From: Tetmemena sp. SeJ-2015
Lineage: Eukaryota > Ciliophora > Spirotrichea > Sporadotrichida > Oxytrichidae
DNA length: 64,000 bases
Reading direction: 5' to 3'
Assembly: GCA_027382625.1 (NCBI GenBank)
Contig: JAJKFJ010020966.1
Location: forward strand, 94,114-158,113
This document shows positions 37,001 through 47,283 of the stretch, one piece after another. Both the position numbers and the translations under genes were made by a program. The first letter of the stretch is position 1. Every line of letters starts with the position of its first letter. The notes beneath the pieces are model-generated. The model was not told the origin of the DNA, did not search any database, and saw only the letters and a list, made by a program, of their open reading frames with translations.

Positions 37001-38223
37001 CAAAGTCGTGGGTATTTTTGGGTTCTGTGACATCTTTATTTTTTGTTATCAGGTAGTTCACTGACACTACAGAGATTCTCTAAGAAGAGGTACTTGTGTT
37101 TGTGAATGAAATCGCTGAGATAGTTCATGGACTGGTAGATAAATTCTCAGGAGCAGCTAATAAGAACATCGGAGATGCTTTTCTGCTGGTGTGGAAATTC
37201 CCAGAATCTGAAGTTGAGTATGACTTGGACGTGAATACCATATAATATGTCCTTTTTAAAAATTTTACCCTAGTGGCTAAGAAATCTAATGCTGTGAGTT
37301 AGATCGCTGACATGACTGTAATATCATTTTTGAAGATCATCGCCCAGATTAAGAAGTCTTTTCACCTTGATAAGTATCGCAGGAGGTAAGACATTCTAGA
37401 CAAGCTGCCAAACTACTAAGTGAAGATGGGCTTTGGACTTCATGTAGGCTGGGCCATTGAGGGAGCTATAGGCTCTGAGTTTAAGATTGACGCTTCTTAT
37501 CTGTCACCAAATGTGAACATGGCTTCAAGGCTTGAGGCGGCGACCAAGCAGTTTGGAGTTAGTTTGCTAATCAGTGGGGTGCTGAGGAACATTTGCACAG
37601 ACACCACTCAGCAATTCCTAAGACACATTGACACAGTAGTTGTGAATCCTTATTAACTCATGTTATAAATTTGAAAGGAGCATCACAGCCAATAGAGTTG
37701 TACACTTGCGACACAGAGATCAACAATTTGAAGATAGAGAGGAAAGACAAAAATAGACACAAGAGCAAGCAAGAGCGCAAGATGCTCATAGTGAGAGCGA
37801 GGCTTGAACGCAACAGGTTCAGACAGTAAGCTCTCAATAACTAGCTGCAAGTGGCCAGTCTGTTCCACACGGACAAGGATCTGGTGAAGATGAGCAAGCC
37901 CTTCAGGAATGCAAAGTTCATCCACTAATATAAATAGATAATTCTAAATTTTACCAGGTCTTTAAGGGTTAATAAATTAATTAGGAGGGATATGAAAATA
38001 TGTGGGTGGTATGAGAGCATACATAGATGGAGACTGGAAAAAGGCAAAGAATGAACTAGAACAGGTATAGTCTATCAAAGGCTCACCAGACTACCCAACC
38101 AACAGCTTACTTACAAAAATATTCATCACTTTATAGTTAACTGTTTGTTATAAGGTGATGCAAGAATATGGATATAGAGCGCCCAAAGACTGGCAAGGAT
38201 TCAGGATACTTACTGAGAAGTGA
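34063..38223 (+). CDS. class III nucleotide cyclase fused to a channel-like membrane domain
   Basis: Makes a cyclic nucleotide from ATP or GTP. ATG at 34063 (MDQFENVNHYDNG). A cytosolic N-terminus is followed by membrane helices in 34960–35220 (FLTLYALFGDD, FYFWLDLVATISLIFDIGW), a basic S4-like helix VFRIVKLFSLTRSKFNKKR near 35420 and an Asn/Gln-rich linker. Next come KLSELTTRRVIMLVLAIMFS, a helix LFVCFILAIGSIFF, the hinge IGALLALGFGEAG and the catalytic domain. That domain has FGFCDIRQFTDTTE (metal Asp), NKNIGDAFLLVW, HVGWAIEGAIGSE, IDASYLSPNVNMASRLEAA and, near the end, AYIDGDWKKAKNELEQ; TGA at 38221–38223. An Asp in the DASYLS segment suits ATP, but I would not fix the substrate. MDSs run in order on one strand; the gene lies inside both scrambled intervals. 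Other IES/intron edges are unmapped. Confidence 0.9.
37032..37047. other. 16-bp IES, pointer ATC
   Basis: ATC at 37032–37034 and 37048–37050. Deletion rebuilds the catalytic-loop motif FGFCDIRQFTDTTE. Confidence 0.75.
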
Positions 38224-38566
38224 GTGAGTGAATTATAATTTGAAATTAAATTAATTATAAAATGAAATGAGGAATACATTTAATTCGCAAGAAGAAGAAG
38301 AAATATTATAGCTTTAACTTTCATTAAACCTTTATTAACTCTGACAAAATATATTGAAGTTTATAGTTAACAGCTGTGTTAAATGTGAAGTTTTAAGGAA
38401 TTTAAATATCAGAGAGTCACCTTAGAGAGAGTTCTGTTTCTCTCATGAGGCTACACTCGATTGTTAGCAAGTTTGATCATTGCTTAATCATTCTTGGGGA
38501 GCTAAAGATGCTCTTGCAGCTGCGAAGAAATCAGCAAACATAGGCAATAAATATTATTTTATGGAT
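38224..38566. other. spacer between cyclase and the first kelch MDS
   Basis: Mostly AT-rich. A GC-richer patch at about 38440–38560 is open on the plus strand (WGAKDALAAAKKSANIGN) and also as an extension of the minus-strand kelch MDS. I cannot say which, if either, is coding. Confidence 0.4.
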
Positions 38567-38744
38567 CAGCTTGAGAGATCTTGCTATGGATGAGTGTCTG
38601 CTCGAGTTGAACTCTCTGGTTGTAGCAGAAGGAGGCCTGTTCTTGGTGACTCATCATTTTGTAAAGGACGGGGTTAGTCTGTGCGTAGCAGTCAAGCAGT
38701 CTCTGGTTGGCTTCCACGAAGGAGTTGAACTTAGCTTCGGACAT
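38567..38744 (-). CDS. kelch–BTB gene, MDS 1 (start codon), displaced downstream
   Basis: Minus-strand ATG at 38744–38742 opens a block reading MSEAKFNSFVEANQRLLDC … QTLIHSKISQA. It shares the pointer CAGC (GCTG on the minus strand; 38567–38570) with 39744–39747. Joining there gives SKISQAVEKFQESWCWYEI and leads into the first kelch repeat. On the minus strand this first segment lies after the later ones, so the 5' part of the gene is permuted as well as inverted. The 4-bp pointer is short for a scrambled junction, and the block may extend further (an open frame continues to about 38390). Confidence 0.65.
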
Positions 38745-38821
38745 TGTTAAAGTGCTATTATAATTATTTATTTATAATCCCTCATCATCAACTTCACAAT
38801 AACTCATCTTCCCTCTTCATA

Positions 38822-38833
38822 AGAAGTCATTTA
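38822..38833 (-). repeat. 12-bp pointer TAAATGACTTCT (kelch gene, 5' copy)
   Basis: Reverse complement of 30985–30996. It lies at the last kelch codons before the frame meets a TGA. Confidence 0.9.
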
Positions 38834-39747
38834 GTTGCCTTGCTCCATCGTGGCCTCCAAAGAGGAACATCATGTCCTTGTAAACAGTGGTACTAGTCCT
38901 GTATCTACTCTTGGGCCAGACGCTGTTACCCATGGGCTTGATGTTGATTTGAGACCAATCGCCTGTCACGAAGTTATAGCGATAGAAGTCGTTGCGGTAG
39001 TGGCCGTCATAGCCTCCGAATACGTACATGGAGTCTTCATATACTACTGCTGAGTGAGAGTGACGTGGCGTTGGAGGGTTTGTCTCTCCAAGATAAAGAA
39101 ATAAGAAGATTAGCAACTTCCATCCAAGTGTTGTCATCGATGCTGTACTCGTAGAAGTCGTTGACTCTGTTGAAGCCATCGTAGCCACCAAAGATGTAAA
39201 TGGACCTGTTGTGAACCACTATTAACAAGAAATATGTTCAGAGTTTGTTTTAATAGCTGGGGAGCAGCTGTGAATTGATGAGGAGGAGTTATTACCTGCG
39301 ACATGTCTGTCCCTGGGGGTGGGAGGTGACTCATCGTTGACCAGTTGATTCCAAGTGTTAGTTTCAACATTGTACTTGTAGAAGTCGTTTCTTCTGTTCA
39401 CTCCGTCATACCCACCGAACACAAAGATGTTGTTCTCGTAAGCCACGCACGCATGCAGAGAACGCTATATTCCACAATATTATAAACTTATGAGAAAACT
39501 TAGTGAAATTTTGATAGCTATTTAGTCAAAATGAATTATAGGATTTATTGCAAGCAATCAAAACGAATACAAAAGACTAAATTCGGTAGACAATATTTAA
39601 GAAGCTAATATAAACTTAATATTGTCAAATGAGTTTTGACAGTGGGAAATTGTAAGTTTTGAGTAGTACACTTACAGGGCAAGGAGTAGGTCCATGCTAG
39701 GAGTTGATCTCATACCAGCACCAGCTCTCTTGGAACTTCTCTACAGC
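38822..39747 (-). CDS. kelch–BTB gene, kelch-repeat MDSs (5'-middle part of the scrambled gene)
   Basis: Minus-strand kelch repeats: WYEINSQHGPTPCP, RSLHACVAYENNIFVFGGYD, NRSIYIFGGYDGFNRVNDF, GETNPPTPRHSHSAVVYED, MYVFGGYDGHYRNDFYRY and MMFLFGGHDGARQLNDF. The double-Gly and NDF-Y…W spacing are the kelch beta-propeller blade signature. A GT–AG intron or IES spans about 39466–39684; an intron of about 78 nt near 39297–39220 must be removed to give RDRHVAVVHNRS. A 16-bp IES sits at 39090–39105. The block ends at the 12-bp pointer 38822–38833, which is found inverted at 30985–30996 and leads to the remaining propeller blades, BTB and BACK. Confidence 0.9.
39090..39105. other. 16-bp IES, pointer AAGAT
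   Basis: AAGAT at 39090–39094 and 39106–39110. Deletion gives TWMEVANLGETNPPTPRHSH on the minus strand, matching kelch blade spacing. Confidence 0.8.
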
Positions 39748-40131
39748 AAAATGATTAGTCCATTTCTATTTCAATCTTCTGCAATTTATAATAAAAAAAG
39801 AAATAAAAATATTTGCTTAATAAATTTACTCTTGGGTTTTTCGATTTTGAGCATTACTCTTATTATAATTATGAATTTAATTTGCTTCTCTATTTATTCT
39901 GCAATCGCATTTTCTTCTTATATACTTATAGAAAATATTCTCTCAGCAAATAATAATTTATTGAGAACTTAAAATATAATTAGTTTTAGATTTATTTATC
40001 TTACAAAGATTATCACTTAATTTATGAATTGGTCCATTGATTGATCTGAGAAAGATAAATAGAGTGAATTATAATGAGTGGAGGGTGAAATAATAATTAT
40101 AGGAGATTATATTTTTAATTTGAAGTGCAAA
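39748..40131. other. AT-rich spacer, no gene seen
   Basis: Between the outermost kelch MDS and the next plus-strand gene. Nothing coding was recognised. Confidence 0.6.
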
Positions 40132-42669
40132 ATGAACATAGATCCTGCTCAACTCATTCAGTAAGTCGTCTATCATCCTATTCACTGCTTATTCATCTTT
40201 AATTCAATCAGAGTTAACCTATTTTCAATTTAAAAATGATTTAAGTGTAAGCAGTTAAAAGAGTGAAAGCAGTAAAGAATTGCTCGCTTAAGCTTTATTC
40301 TAACTTAATATTTCCTAATCAAATTTGCTAAATTGGCATAGAGATGAGCACTTGAGACACTCAAAAACTCAGCTACAGCAGAAAGCAGATATGCTAACTA
40401 AGATTCAAGAGAAAAGAGAACTCGTTTAAAAACACATAGACGGTATTAAGGCTCAGTAAGTACGAGATAGCAGATAATTGATCATAAGAATTTATTTGGC
40501 CTCTATGAATTTATCTCTAATTGTATTTTTAGAATCAGGGAGCTAAATTAACTTGCTTTTGGTGTTTTTAAGATTTATATTGAGCTTAATTTGCAGTACA
40601 AAGAGAATCAGAATAAAGAGAGCGAGCGAAAGAAGAGCAGCACTCTCGATTTTCAAGATCCCTCAAATACCAAGTAACTATAGACAAATGAATTAACTTA
40701 TCCAAACATAGATTCATAGTAAAGGTATCTGAATTGAAATGTCTGAGCACCGAGTTACTTGAGAAAGAAAAGATAAGACGAATATACTATACGATCTCAG
40801 ATGGTGGAGAGCAGTATTTCACTTCGAAATATGATGAGCACGAGATGATGGACAGGATAAGAATTATAGTTTAGCATTTTAGATATAAGGATCGAAGAGC
40901 AGCTGCATGAGAGCTCTGACAGTAATGCCCATAGTTTGTCTAATCTTGCTAACTCTCGCGACAACAGCAACAACGTCACTCAGGTTAATCAAAGCCAATC
41001 TAACTAAGCTTCAGCAACCAATCACCACTCACAGATCTTCAAGTTTGCAGAGAAGTTTACCTTTACTCTGCAAAGTGGAACTGAAACCATGAAACTCTTG
41101 GTATACTCTGTGGATGATAATGGAGATGAAGCCGAGTAGACTTGCTTTTCGATTAAAGTGATTGACTAATTTGAAGACTTAATAGATCAAAGGGATCATA
41201 TTGTGTAAGTTCGACAACTATCAATATATCTGCAATTTCATAATATCTTTGTAGTGTGATAAAGGATGACAAGTTTGAGGTCAAGTTGGTGTTAAAGTGG
41301 ATCTATGATATGGAAATTGAAAAGTTAAGTGAGCTGCAAAATCAGCAGTTCAAGTGGGAGAAGGAACTTTACGCGATAGAGGAACACTACTCAAAGGCAG
41401 TCAAGAATATTTCAAACCTCCAATAGAAGAAGCCACAAATTACTAGCATGAAAGAGGAGTGGGGAGTCTTCTTAGTCAGTCCAAAGGCGATGCCTGCCCT
41501 CACTAATTAATTCTCTTATAGTGGCAGACCAGCCATAACTAGAAGTTCAACAGGTGCGCTATAACCTAAGGAGCTTACAGATAAATAAGGACCTTTCTTT
41601 AGCAATAATAATAGTAATGGACTTTAGGTTCAGGCCCCGAAAAGTAGCTAAAGCTTGAATAAATCGAATACGATGAACACTAGTTAAAGTAGTAAGGATG
41701 GAGGTGGGAATACCAGCACTCATAATAATAATTAAATCAGTTTTACTAAAAGAGGGCCATCTGATTAAAATCAACAGCCATACATGATGGGAAATGGCAT
41801 GATGAATCAATCCAGTCTTTCTCAGTCTCAAAATCATCACCTGCATACTATCAAAACTGTAAACATTGATTTGGCTAATAAAGGACTGCATTCTCATAAC
41901 TCATCAATCATATCTGTAGATTCATTAAGTAAGAATTTCACAAGCCCTGTCCCAAATACTTAACCTGCTAAAATTCTTGCTCCGACTTAAGATAATCTTA
42001 AGAAATTGGAGCAGCCTAAGAAGAAAAAGCTTCATTATCTTTCTTTTTTGAGTTTGAAGAAAGTTATTCCAACTGGTTCTATCATGGATTCAATCTTCCA
42101 TGATCTTAGCAATTAAAAACCAAGCCATGCTAAGTCAATGGCTTTATCAACTGGCTCTGCCTTTTCAACTATGTCCAAAGGCGCCTTCTTTAAATTGGTT
42201 GATTCTCCTTTCAAATTCTAGATGTTAAATGCCTACGATAAAATGCAATAGAAATCCACTTAGTCCTAATTCCCTGGCCCTTAAGGCAACCTATTAATAT
42301 TTCCCATTATTTTTATAACTATAGTCTAACTAAGGAATGGGACAGCGTGGAGGAATTTAATCGTTCAACCCTTTTAGCAGTCACACTATGATTGGAAGAG
42401 CACACTCAGGTAATTTTGGAATGGCTATGAGCTCTATGAATCTCAGAGAGCCAGTTGAAAATAAAAATTAGAATCAGCCAAATAAATTATTCTCCAAATA
42501 AGTTTTAAATTCAATTTTATTATCTTATAAAGTTTACAAACCAGCCATAAATGAATCATCTTCATCATCATAATTATTATAGTAAATTTAAAACTATATA
42601 TTGATTACATTGAATCATATCCTACCGAATCCTAAATTTCCAGTGAGGGTGGACCTCTCCGATGTCTGA
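40132..42669 (+). CDS. unidentified protein with charged middle and Ser/Asn/Gln-rich C-terminus
   Basis: I do not recognise it. ATG at 40132 (MNIDPAQLIQ) is followed by a GT–AG intron (40161–40341), then a coiled-coil-like stretch (KADMLTKIQEKRELVQKH) and another intron near 40455–40530. Next come YYTISDGGEQYFTSKYDEHE, after a 34-bp IES MMDRIEEQLHESSDSN, then FKFAEKFTFTLQSGTE and KLLVYSVDDNGDEAEQ, which has the feel of a small beta-sandwich domain (C2-like at most). An intron near 41205–41255 precedes a helical, charged region and a long Ser/Asn/Gln/Met-rich tail. TGA is at 42667–42669, after FPVRVDLSDV. It sits wholly inside the synthetase's scrambled interval and is itself in order. Confidence 0.75.
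40854..40887. other. 34-bp IES, pointer AGGAT
   Basis: AGGAT at 40854–40858 and 40888–40892. Deletion avoids a TGA and gives HEMMDRIEEQLHESSDSN. Confidence 0.85.
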
Positions 42670-42915
42670 AGCATTAAAGGAAAGCAATGAATAAAGTCAA
42701 CTGTAAAGAAGGGATCGATAATATGTTCTATTTAAATTGTAAATTATGAGTATTATTTGTGAAAACTTTATATTTTGTGATAGTTTGATGAGTGATTCAA
42801 ATCTTTACACAGATTAAAAACTATCCTCTTCTGATAATCATGTTATGTTTTATATAGAAGTAAAAATATCCTTAGATTCTCGTTTGTCCTAGGCTTAGAT
42901 TTCGATAAGCAATCC

Positions 42916-44346
42916 TCACTGCTTTTGTTCTCCAGAAGAGTGTGAGTGATGGTTGTGAGCTAAGTCGTACGCTTTCTGAGCAGCTCTCTTCTCCTCTAGC
43001 CACTTGGCGCTGATTTCCTTGATAGTGTCGAGGACTGAGGCGTCATCTATAGTTGCTGGAGTCTTGAACTCTTGCTCGTTGACTATCTTCTTGATTGTGC
43101 CTCTGAGGATCTTTCCTGAACGAGTCTTTGGCAGCCTGAGGATAAAGAGTACTGCCTCAAGTCTAGCAATAGGACCCACATCGTGTCTCACTTTCTCATT
43201 GATCTCTTTAGCAAAAAAGATATTTCTGAAAGTTTATAAGGTAGCTAATTTGGCTTTGTCTGCATCAGTGAGGGCCTCAAACTCCTCATTTGATCCCTTA
43301 AGGATAACGAAGGCCACAGGGCAATCTCCTCTAATTTCGTCAACGTGACCCACAACTGCTGACTCCACCACGCTTGGGTGATCATTCACAACTTCCTCAG
43401 TCTTCCAGTGGATAGTCTGTGACCTGCAGTGTTAATCACATCATCTACTCTAGTCATGATATGTAGGTAGCCGTTCTCGTCCATCATACCTGCATCTCCA
43501 GTTGTGTAGTAGCCTGGGGTGTCTGAAAGATACTTCTATATGAAGGCCTCGTCATTTCCCCAAAGAGTCAGCATAAATGGGAGGCATTCGTTTTAATGAT
43601 AAGCATGAAGGAGGGAGGCATGGGCAATTTAATTGCCACTCTGCCCAGCACCTCAGGTTCAGTAATCCTCTCATTGTGATCGTCAACTATTTCAATCTCA
43701 TAGCCTGGAACAACTCTTGTCACACTACCTGGTAGAGTAGGGAACACAGTCTTGAAGTCGTCAGTGTTCAGGAAGTTGCCACTGATGAAGTATATAGCAG
43801 AAAAATGTTCATTTTTTACTGATGGGCCATCCAGTCTCAGTTTGCCACCAGTTGTCATTGATAATGACGTTGGGGAGAGTTTTATGGATCCACCAAATGG
43901 TGTCTGGGTCGCATCGCTCTCCAACTAAGTGGAATCCCTTGAGAGAAGAGACATCATACTTTTTAACCAGCTCTCCATCGTAGTCTTCCTTTTTGACAAT
44001 TCTAGCAGCAGTGGGAGCTACATAGATATGCTTGACCTTATACTGCTCTACCACTCTCCAGAGAACTCCAGCATCAGGCACGATTGGCTTGCCCTCGAAT
44101 AAGATGCACTGAGATCCTCTGATGAGAGGCCCGTAAATGATGAAGGAGTGACCAACCACCCAGCCGATGAATTAAATTAAAAATGCAAATGTCACTGGTT
44201 GAGAACCAGACATCTCCCTTGTGGATGTCGAACATGTTCTTCATGATCCAGTTCAAAGCTACAGTTGTGCCTCCAGTGTCTCTAACAACTCCCTTGGGTG
44301 CTCCAGTGGTACCAGAGGTATCTATAGCAAACACCATAATTAAGAC
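42916..44346 (-). CDS. short-chain acyl-CoA synthetase (ACSS3/PrpE-like), 3' half of a scrambled gene
   Basis: Begins at the 12-bp pointer 44346–44335. After the intron end at 44322 it reads TSGTTGAPKGVVRDTGGTT (AMP-binding P-loop). Next: SDIGWVVGHSFIIYGPL, NWWQTETGWPISGNF (adenylate-binding motif), YYTTGDAGMMDENGYLHIM, RVDDVINTAGHRLSTG, and LPKTRSGKILRGTIKKI with the catalytic Lys before the CoA-step C-terminus; TGA at 42918–42916. Three IESs (44167, 43781, 43570) must go. Near 43395 a single base seems to be missing: CTG-AGG instead of CTG-GAG-G would give the family sequence STGRLEEVV. The other half is on the plus strand at 32542–33805. Together the halves match the expected length and order of the family. 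Confidence 0.92.
43570..43601. other. 32-bp IES, pointer AGCAT
   Basis: AGCAT at 43570–43574 and 43602–43606. Deletion gives PPSFMLTLWGNDEAFIQKY on the minus strand. Confidence 0.85.
43781..43817. other. 37-bp IES, pointer ACTGATG
   Basis: ACTGATG at 43781–43787 and 43818–43824. Deletion gives QTETGWPISGNFLNTDDF on the minus strand. Confidence 0.9.
44167..44188. other. 22-bp IES, pointer ATG
   Basis: ATG at 44167–44169 and 44189–44191. Deletion gives FSTSDIGWVVGHSF on the minus strand, the expected family sequence. Confidence 0.85.
44335..44346 (-). repeat. 12-bp pointer GTCTTAATTATG (synthetase gene, 3' copy, within an intron)
   Basis: Reverse complement of 33794–33805. Thirteen bases separate it from the intron acceptor. 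Confidence 0.9.
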
Positions 44347-44422
44347 GATCTCTTTTCTTATTGAATAGATTCTAGGTAGAGTCATTTATTTCAGAAATTA
44401 ATAATCTTGATCTCTATCTCTT

Positions 44423-47002
44423 TCATTCTGGCTTAGTTTGGTATTGTTAGTTGATGGTTGAGTTTGAAATCCATGGTCCTGCAAGGTATTGAAGCACTCC
44501 TTCTTTGAGGTTGTATCCCTATCCCATGCACTTCCTAGCTACATCTATAAAGTTAATTTTTAATAAGCTTGAAGTAGATATGAGCTTCTAGTGTTGCAGT
44601 AGAGCTTCAAATAAATAATCAATTCATCATTAAAATTTAAATTTAATAGCTCTTGTCTACACTCTTATTAAATGGAAATAAAACTATAGAAATATATCAT
44701 AGTTCTTTGTTGCAAGAGTGGTAATCAAATTTAGGACCATCAAGATTAAAATAAGAAATAATTATCAGCTGCCATAGTCTTCATGTATTTTATTGCAATC
44801 AACATTAAAAGTGTAATTATCCACTTTTTTAATATAACTATTTCTGAATAGCCTCTTCTTTCCTGATACTGTTCGAGAGCTAGTCAAAGCTCTCAGGGCT
44901 TAAGTTTTGCATTTGATAGTGAGTAGTGTACTCGTGTCTCTTCTTCCATTTGGGAGTTTTATCCTTTAGATCAAGTAGTAAGTTAAAAATTGAAGTTTCA
45001 TATTTATACCTTAAATCTCATCTTAAGTTGTAGATGAGTATGGAAGCAGAGTTTCTTCATCTACTTCTAGGACTCTAAAAGAGGGATTCACATCTTCGAA
45101 AGGAGTGAGTGAAGATGTCCACAGCTATACTCCTATTGGCTTCTGACTCTCGTGAGCCCTTAGGATATTGTATTTCTCTTTGTGATCATGACCATGAAGA
45201 GATAATCTTCTTAAAAATTTAGTATAATCTGATGATGTGTTGGTATCTCTCAGCTATGGCTTGATACCTAGTTGCCCATCCATGGGCGCAAGTGTAGTCT
45301 GCAGGAGGAACATGCGATAATATGATCGCTATCTCTCCATTCTGTTCAAATCTGGCGAGAGTTTCGTTTAGCCAAGCAAGCACACCGCCTGGATCATTTC
45401 TCTGATGGTAGATGTAGGTGTTGAACACGTAGCAAGGTTATGTGTTGACTGCAACTATGTTAACTTTGTCATTCAAGAAATTATAGAATAAAAGCAAAAA
45501 TAGCTATCATAAGTTTGAAGAGTCCCATTCTTGTATGCTTTCAGCTTTTAGGTATAGTAGGAATGCTCTTTAAAGCTTTCTGAGGCTGATTCATCCAAAT
45601 AGTCTTTCCAGAAATCGTGGACTTGCGACAGAATATCTGCTGACCCCTCGAAGTCTTGCAGATTAGATTTCATATAGTCATGGTTTCCCATAATTTAAAC
45701 TAGCTCAAACTCACTTATAAATTTTTCATAACTGGATAGATAGATGCTGTGGTGAAATTAGCAGCAAAGAAGTCGGCAGTTCGTTTGAAGAACTTATACT
45801 TTTCTGAAGCTACTTTTTCCTCATTCATGTTGTGGGGGACTGTGTCTCCTGTCCAAAGCAAAACTAAATATTTTTAAACTCACTTAACTTAATTTAAACC
45901 TCTGGTTGAATTTCTTGGTTGATGAAGTCTCCCATAGAAGTCAGAAGAGGCAGAGGAGTATCGCATTTGTAGCTTCCATACTTCGAAGCCTTGTTTTATG
46001 GATCTTCGGGAAACCCATTGACCTTGCGACAGCAAATGACATAGTCACAATTTTTATTGGCTCCTTCTTCGTAGTTCAAGTCTAAGTGCACATCTGTCAA
46101 ATGCAAGATCCTGATCGTTGATTTAGGAAACATTACTATAAATTTATTCATTATCATTATTAGGAGTTGGTTTTGCTGGTATAGCTTTTGCACGAAATCA
46201 TCATTTCTTATTGCCTCAGGTTTATCTGAGAGCATCAAACAACAAATTAAGGGATGAATGGGAATTTGTTTTCGCATCTTTTGAATGTAATCTTCTTCGG
46301 GGAGGATGTGATATTAAAATAGAGTAAATAAGAATTCACTTAAAGAAGTCATATTTAGAAGTTTTGCAAAAGCTGAAATGATTTCCACATACATAGGAGG
46401 GATCTGTAGGATATGTCGTGATTGAGTTCACAAAATTTCTTCCAAAATAAACCATTAATTTAATTAATTTTCTTTCAAGAATAATTAATAAACTGTTAAG
46501 TTACTAAAAGTTAATCATTTTTACAAATATAACTTGAATTAAAAATTCAGGAATAAATTATTGTTCTGAGTTTAGTCAATGAGCCCTTTGCAGACTGATA
46601 GCTTGAATTTGAAAGCGCAAATAAGTGCGGAGGCGTGTAAAGCAATATCTTGAATGTTCCCATCCTCAAGCATAGTTAAAAATTAGACAATATTTTTAAG
46701 AAGTTCTAATCCCTCCAACAACGAAGTGGCAGCTGTTGCACTCTACACTCTGCTTGAAGCTGTTCTCGCTAGATTAAATTTGAAAGCTAGACAAACTAGT
46801 CGCTAGTCTCTTTCTTAATGAAGTATGCTTAAAAGAAATGCTCTTCTCTTCTAAGTTTCGCTCGACTTCTGTTGCTAGTGACTCACTGTAAGAGATAATT
46901 TGATTGCTGAATTAATTAAATAAAATTTAATTAGTCGCCCTCAATTGTTTAGCCTTGAGTTAAGATAAATAAGGCGTTGTGAGTATCAAAACTGATAAGC
47001 AT
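44423..47002 (-). CDS. acid-sphingomyelinase-like phosphodiesterase, copy 1
   Basis: Calcineurin-like metallophosphodiesterase of the ASM/SMPD family, which splits sphingomyelin-type phosphodiesters in lysosomes or outside the cell. In order on the minus strand: a saposin-like Cys motif (ECNSCHFVV), ILHLTDVHLDLNYEEG (metal Asp and His), WTGDTVPHNMNEE, MGNHDYMKSNL (GNHD), CYVFNTYIYHQRNDPGG, ILSHVPPADYTCAHGW, GHDHKEKYNILRAHES (GHDH), then a C-terminal ARKCMGQG-type helix. TGA is at 44425–44423. Several introns and IESs split it; not all edges were mapped. The start is uncertain: the ATG at 47002–47000 is the first plausible one, but the expected signal peptide is weak. It lies just beyond the synthetase pointer (77 bases) and has a paralogue upstream. 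Confidence 0.85.
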
Positions 47003-47283
47003 TTCTACTCCTTTCTCATTTGTTAAATTTGTTAAATTTTTATATTTTTCTATTTCCATAATAAATCTAGTCTACATAAGCTTTGTAATGAATTTTTTGT
47101 TACATGCATTTTACTCTAGAAGAAATTAGTCCAAATTTAATGATAAAGAAAAATAGAGATGTTTCACAAAGTCCTAAAGAGTACAGATGCATCTTGAGAA
47201 GATAATGATTAAACTATTAGTTATTATGATTTCATAGTTTCTCTTATTCATTTTTAAGGGAGCAATACTCTTTGGATCTCTCT

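Noticed and set aside
42916..44368. Several plus-strand open frames over the synthetase 3' half
   Set aside because: They are shadows of the minus-strand synthetase, whose family motifs are unmistakable.
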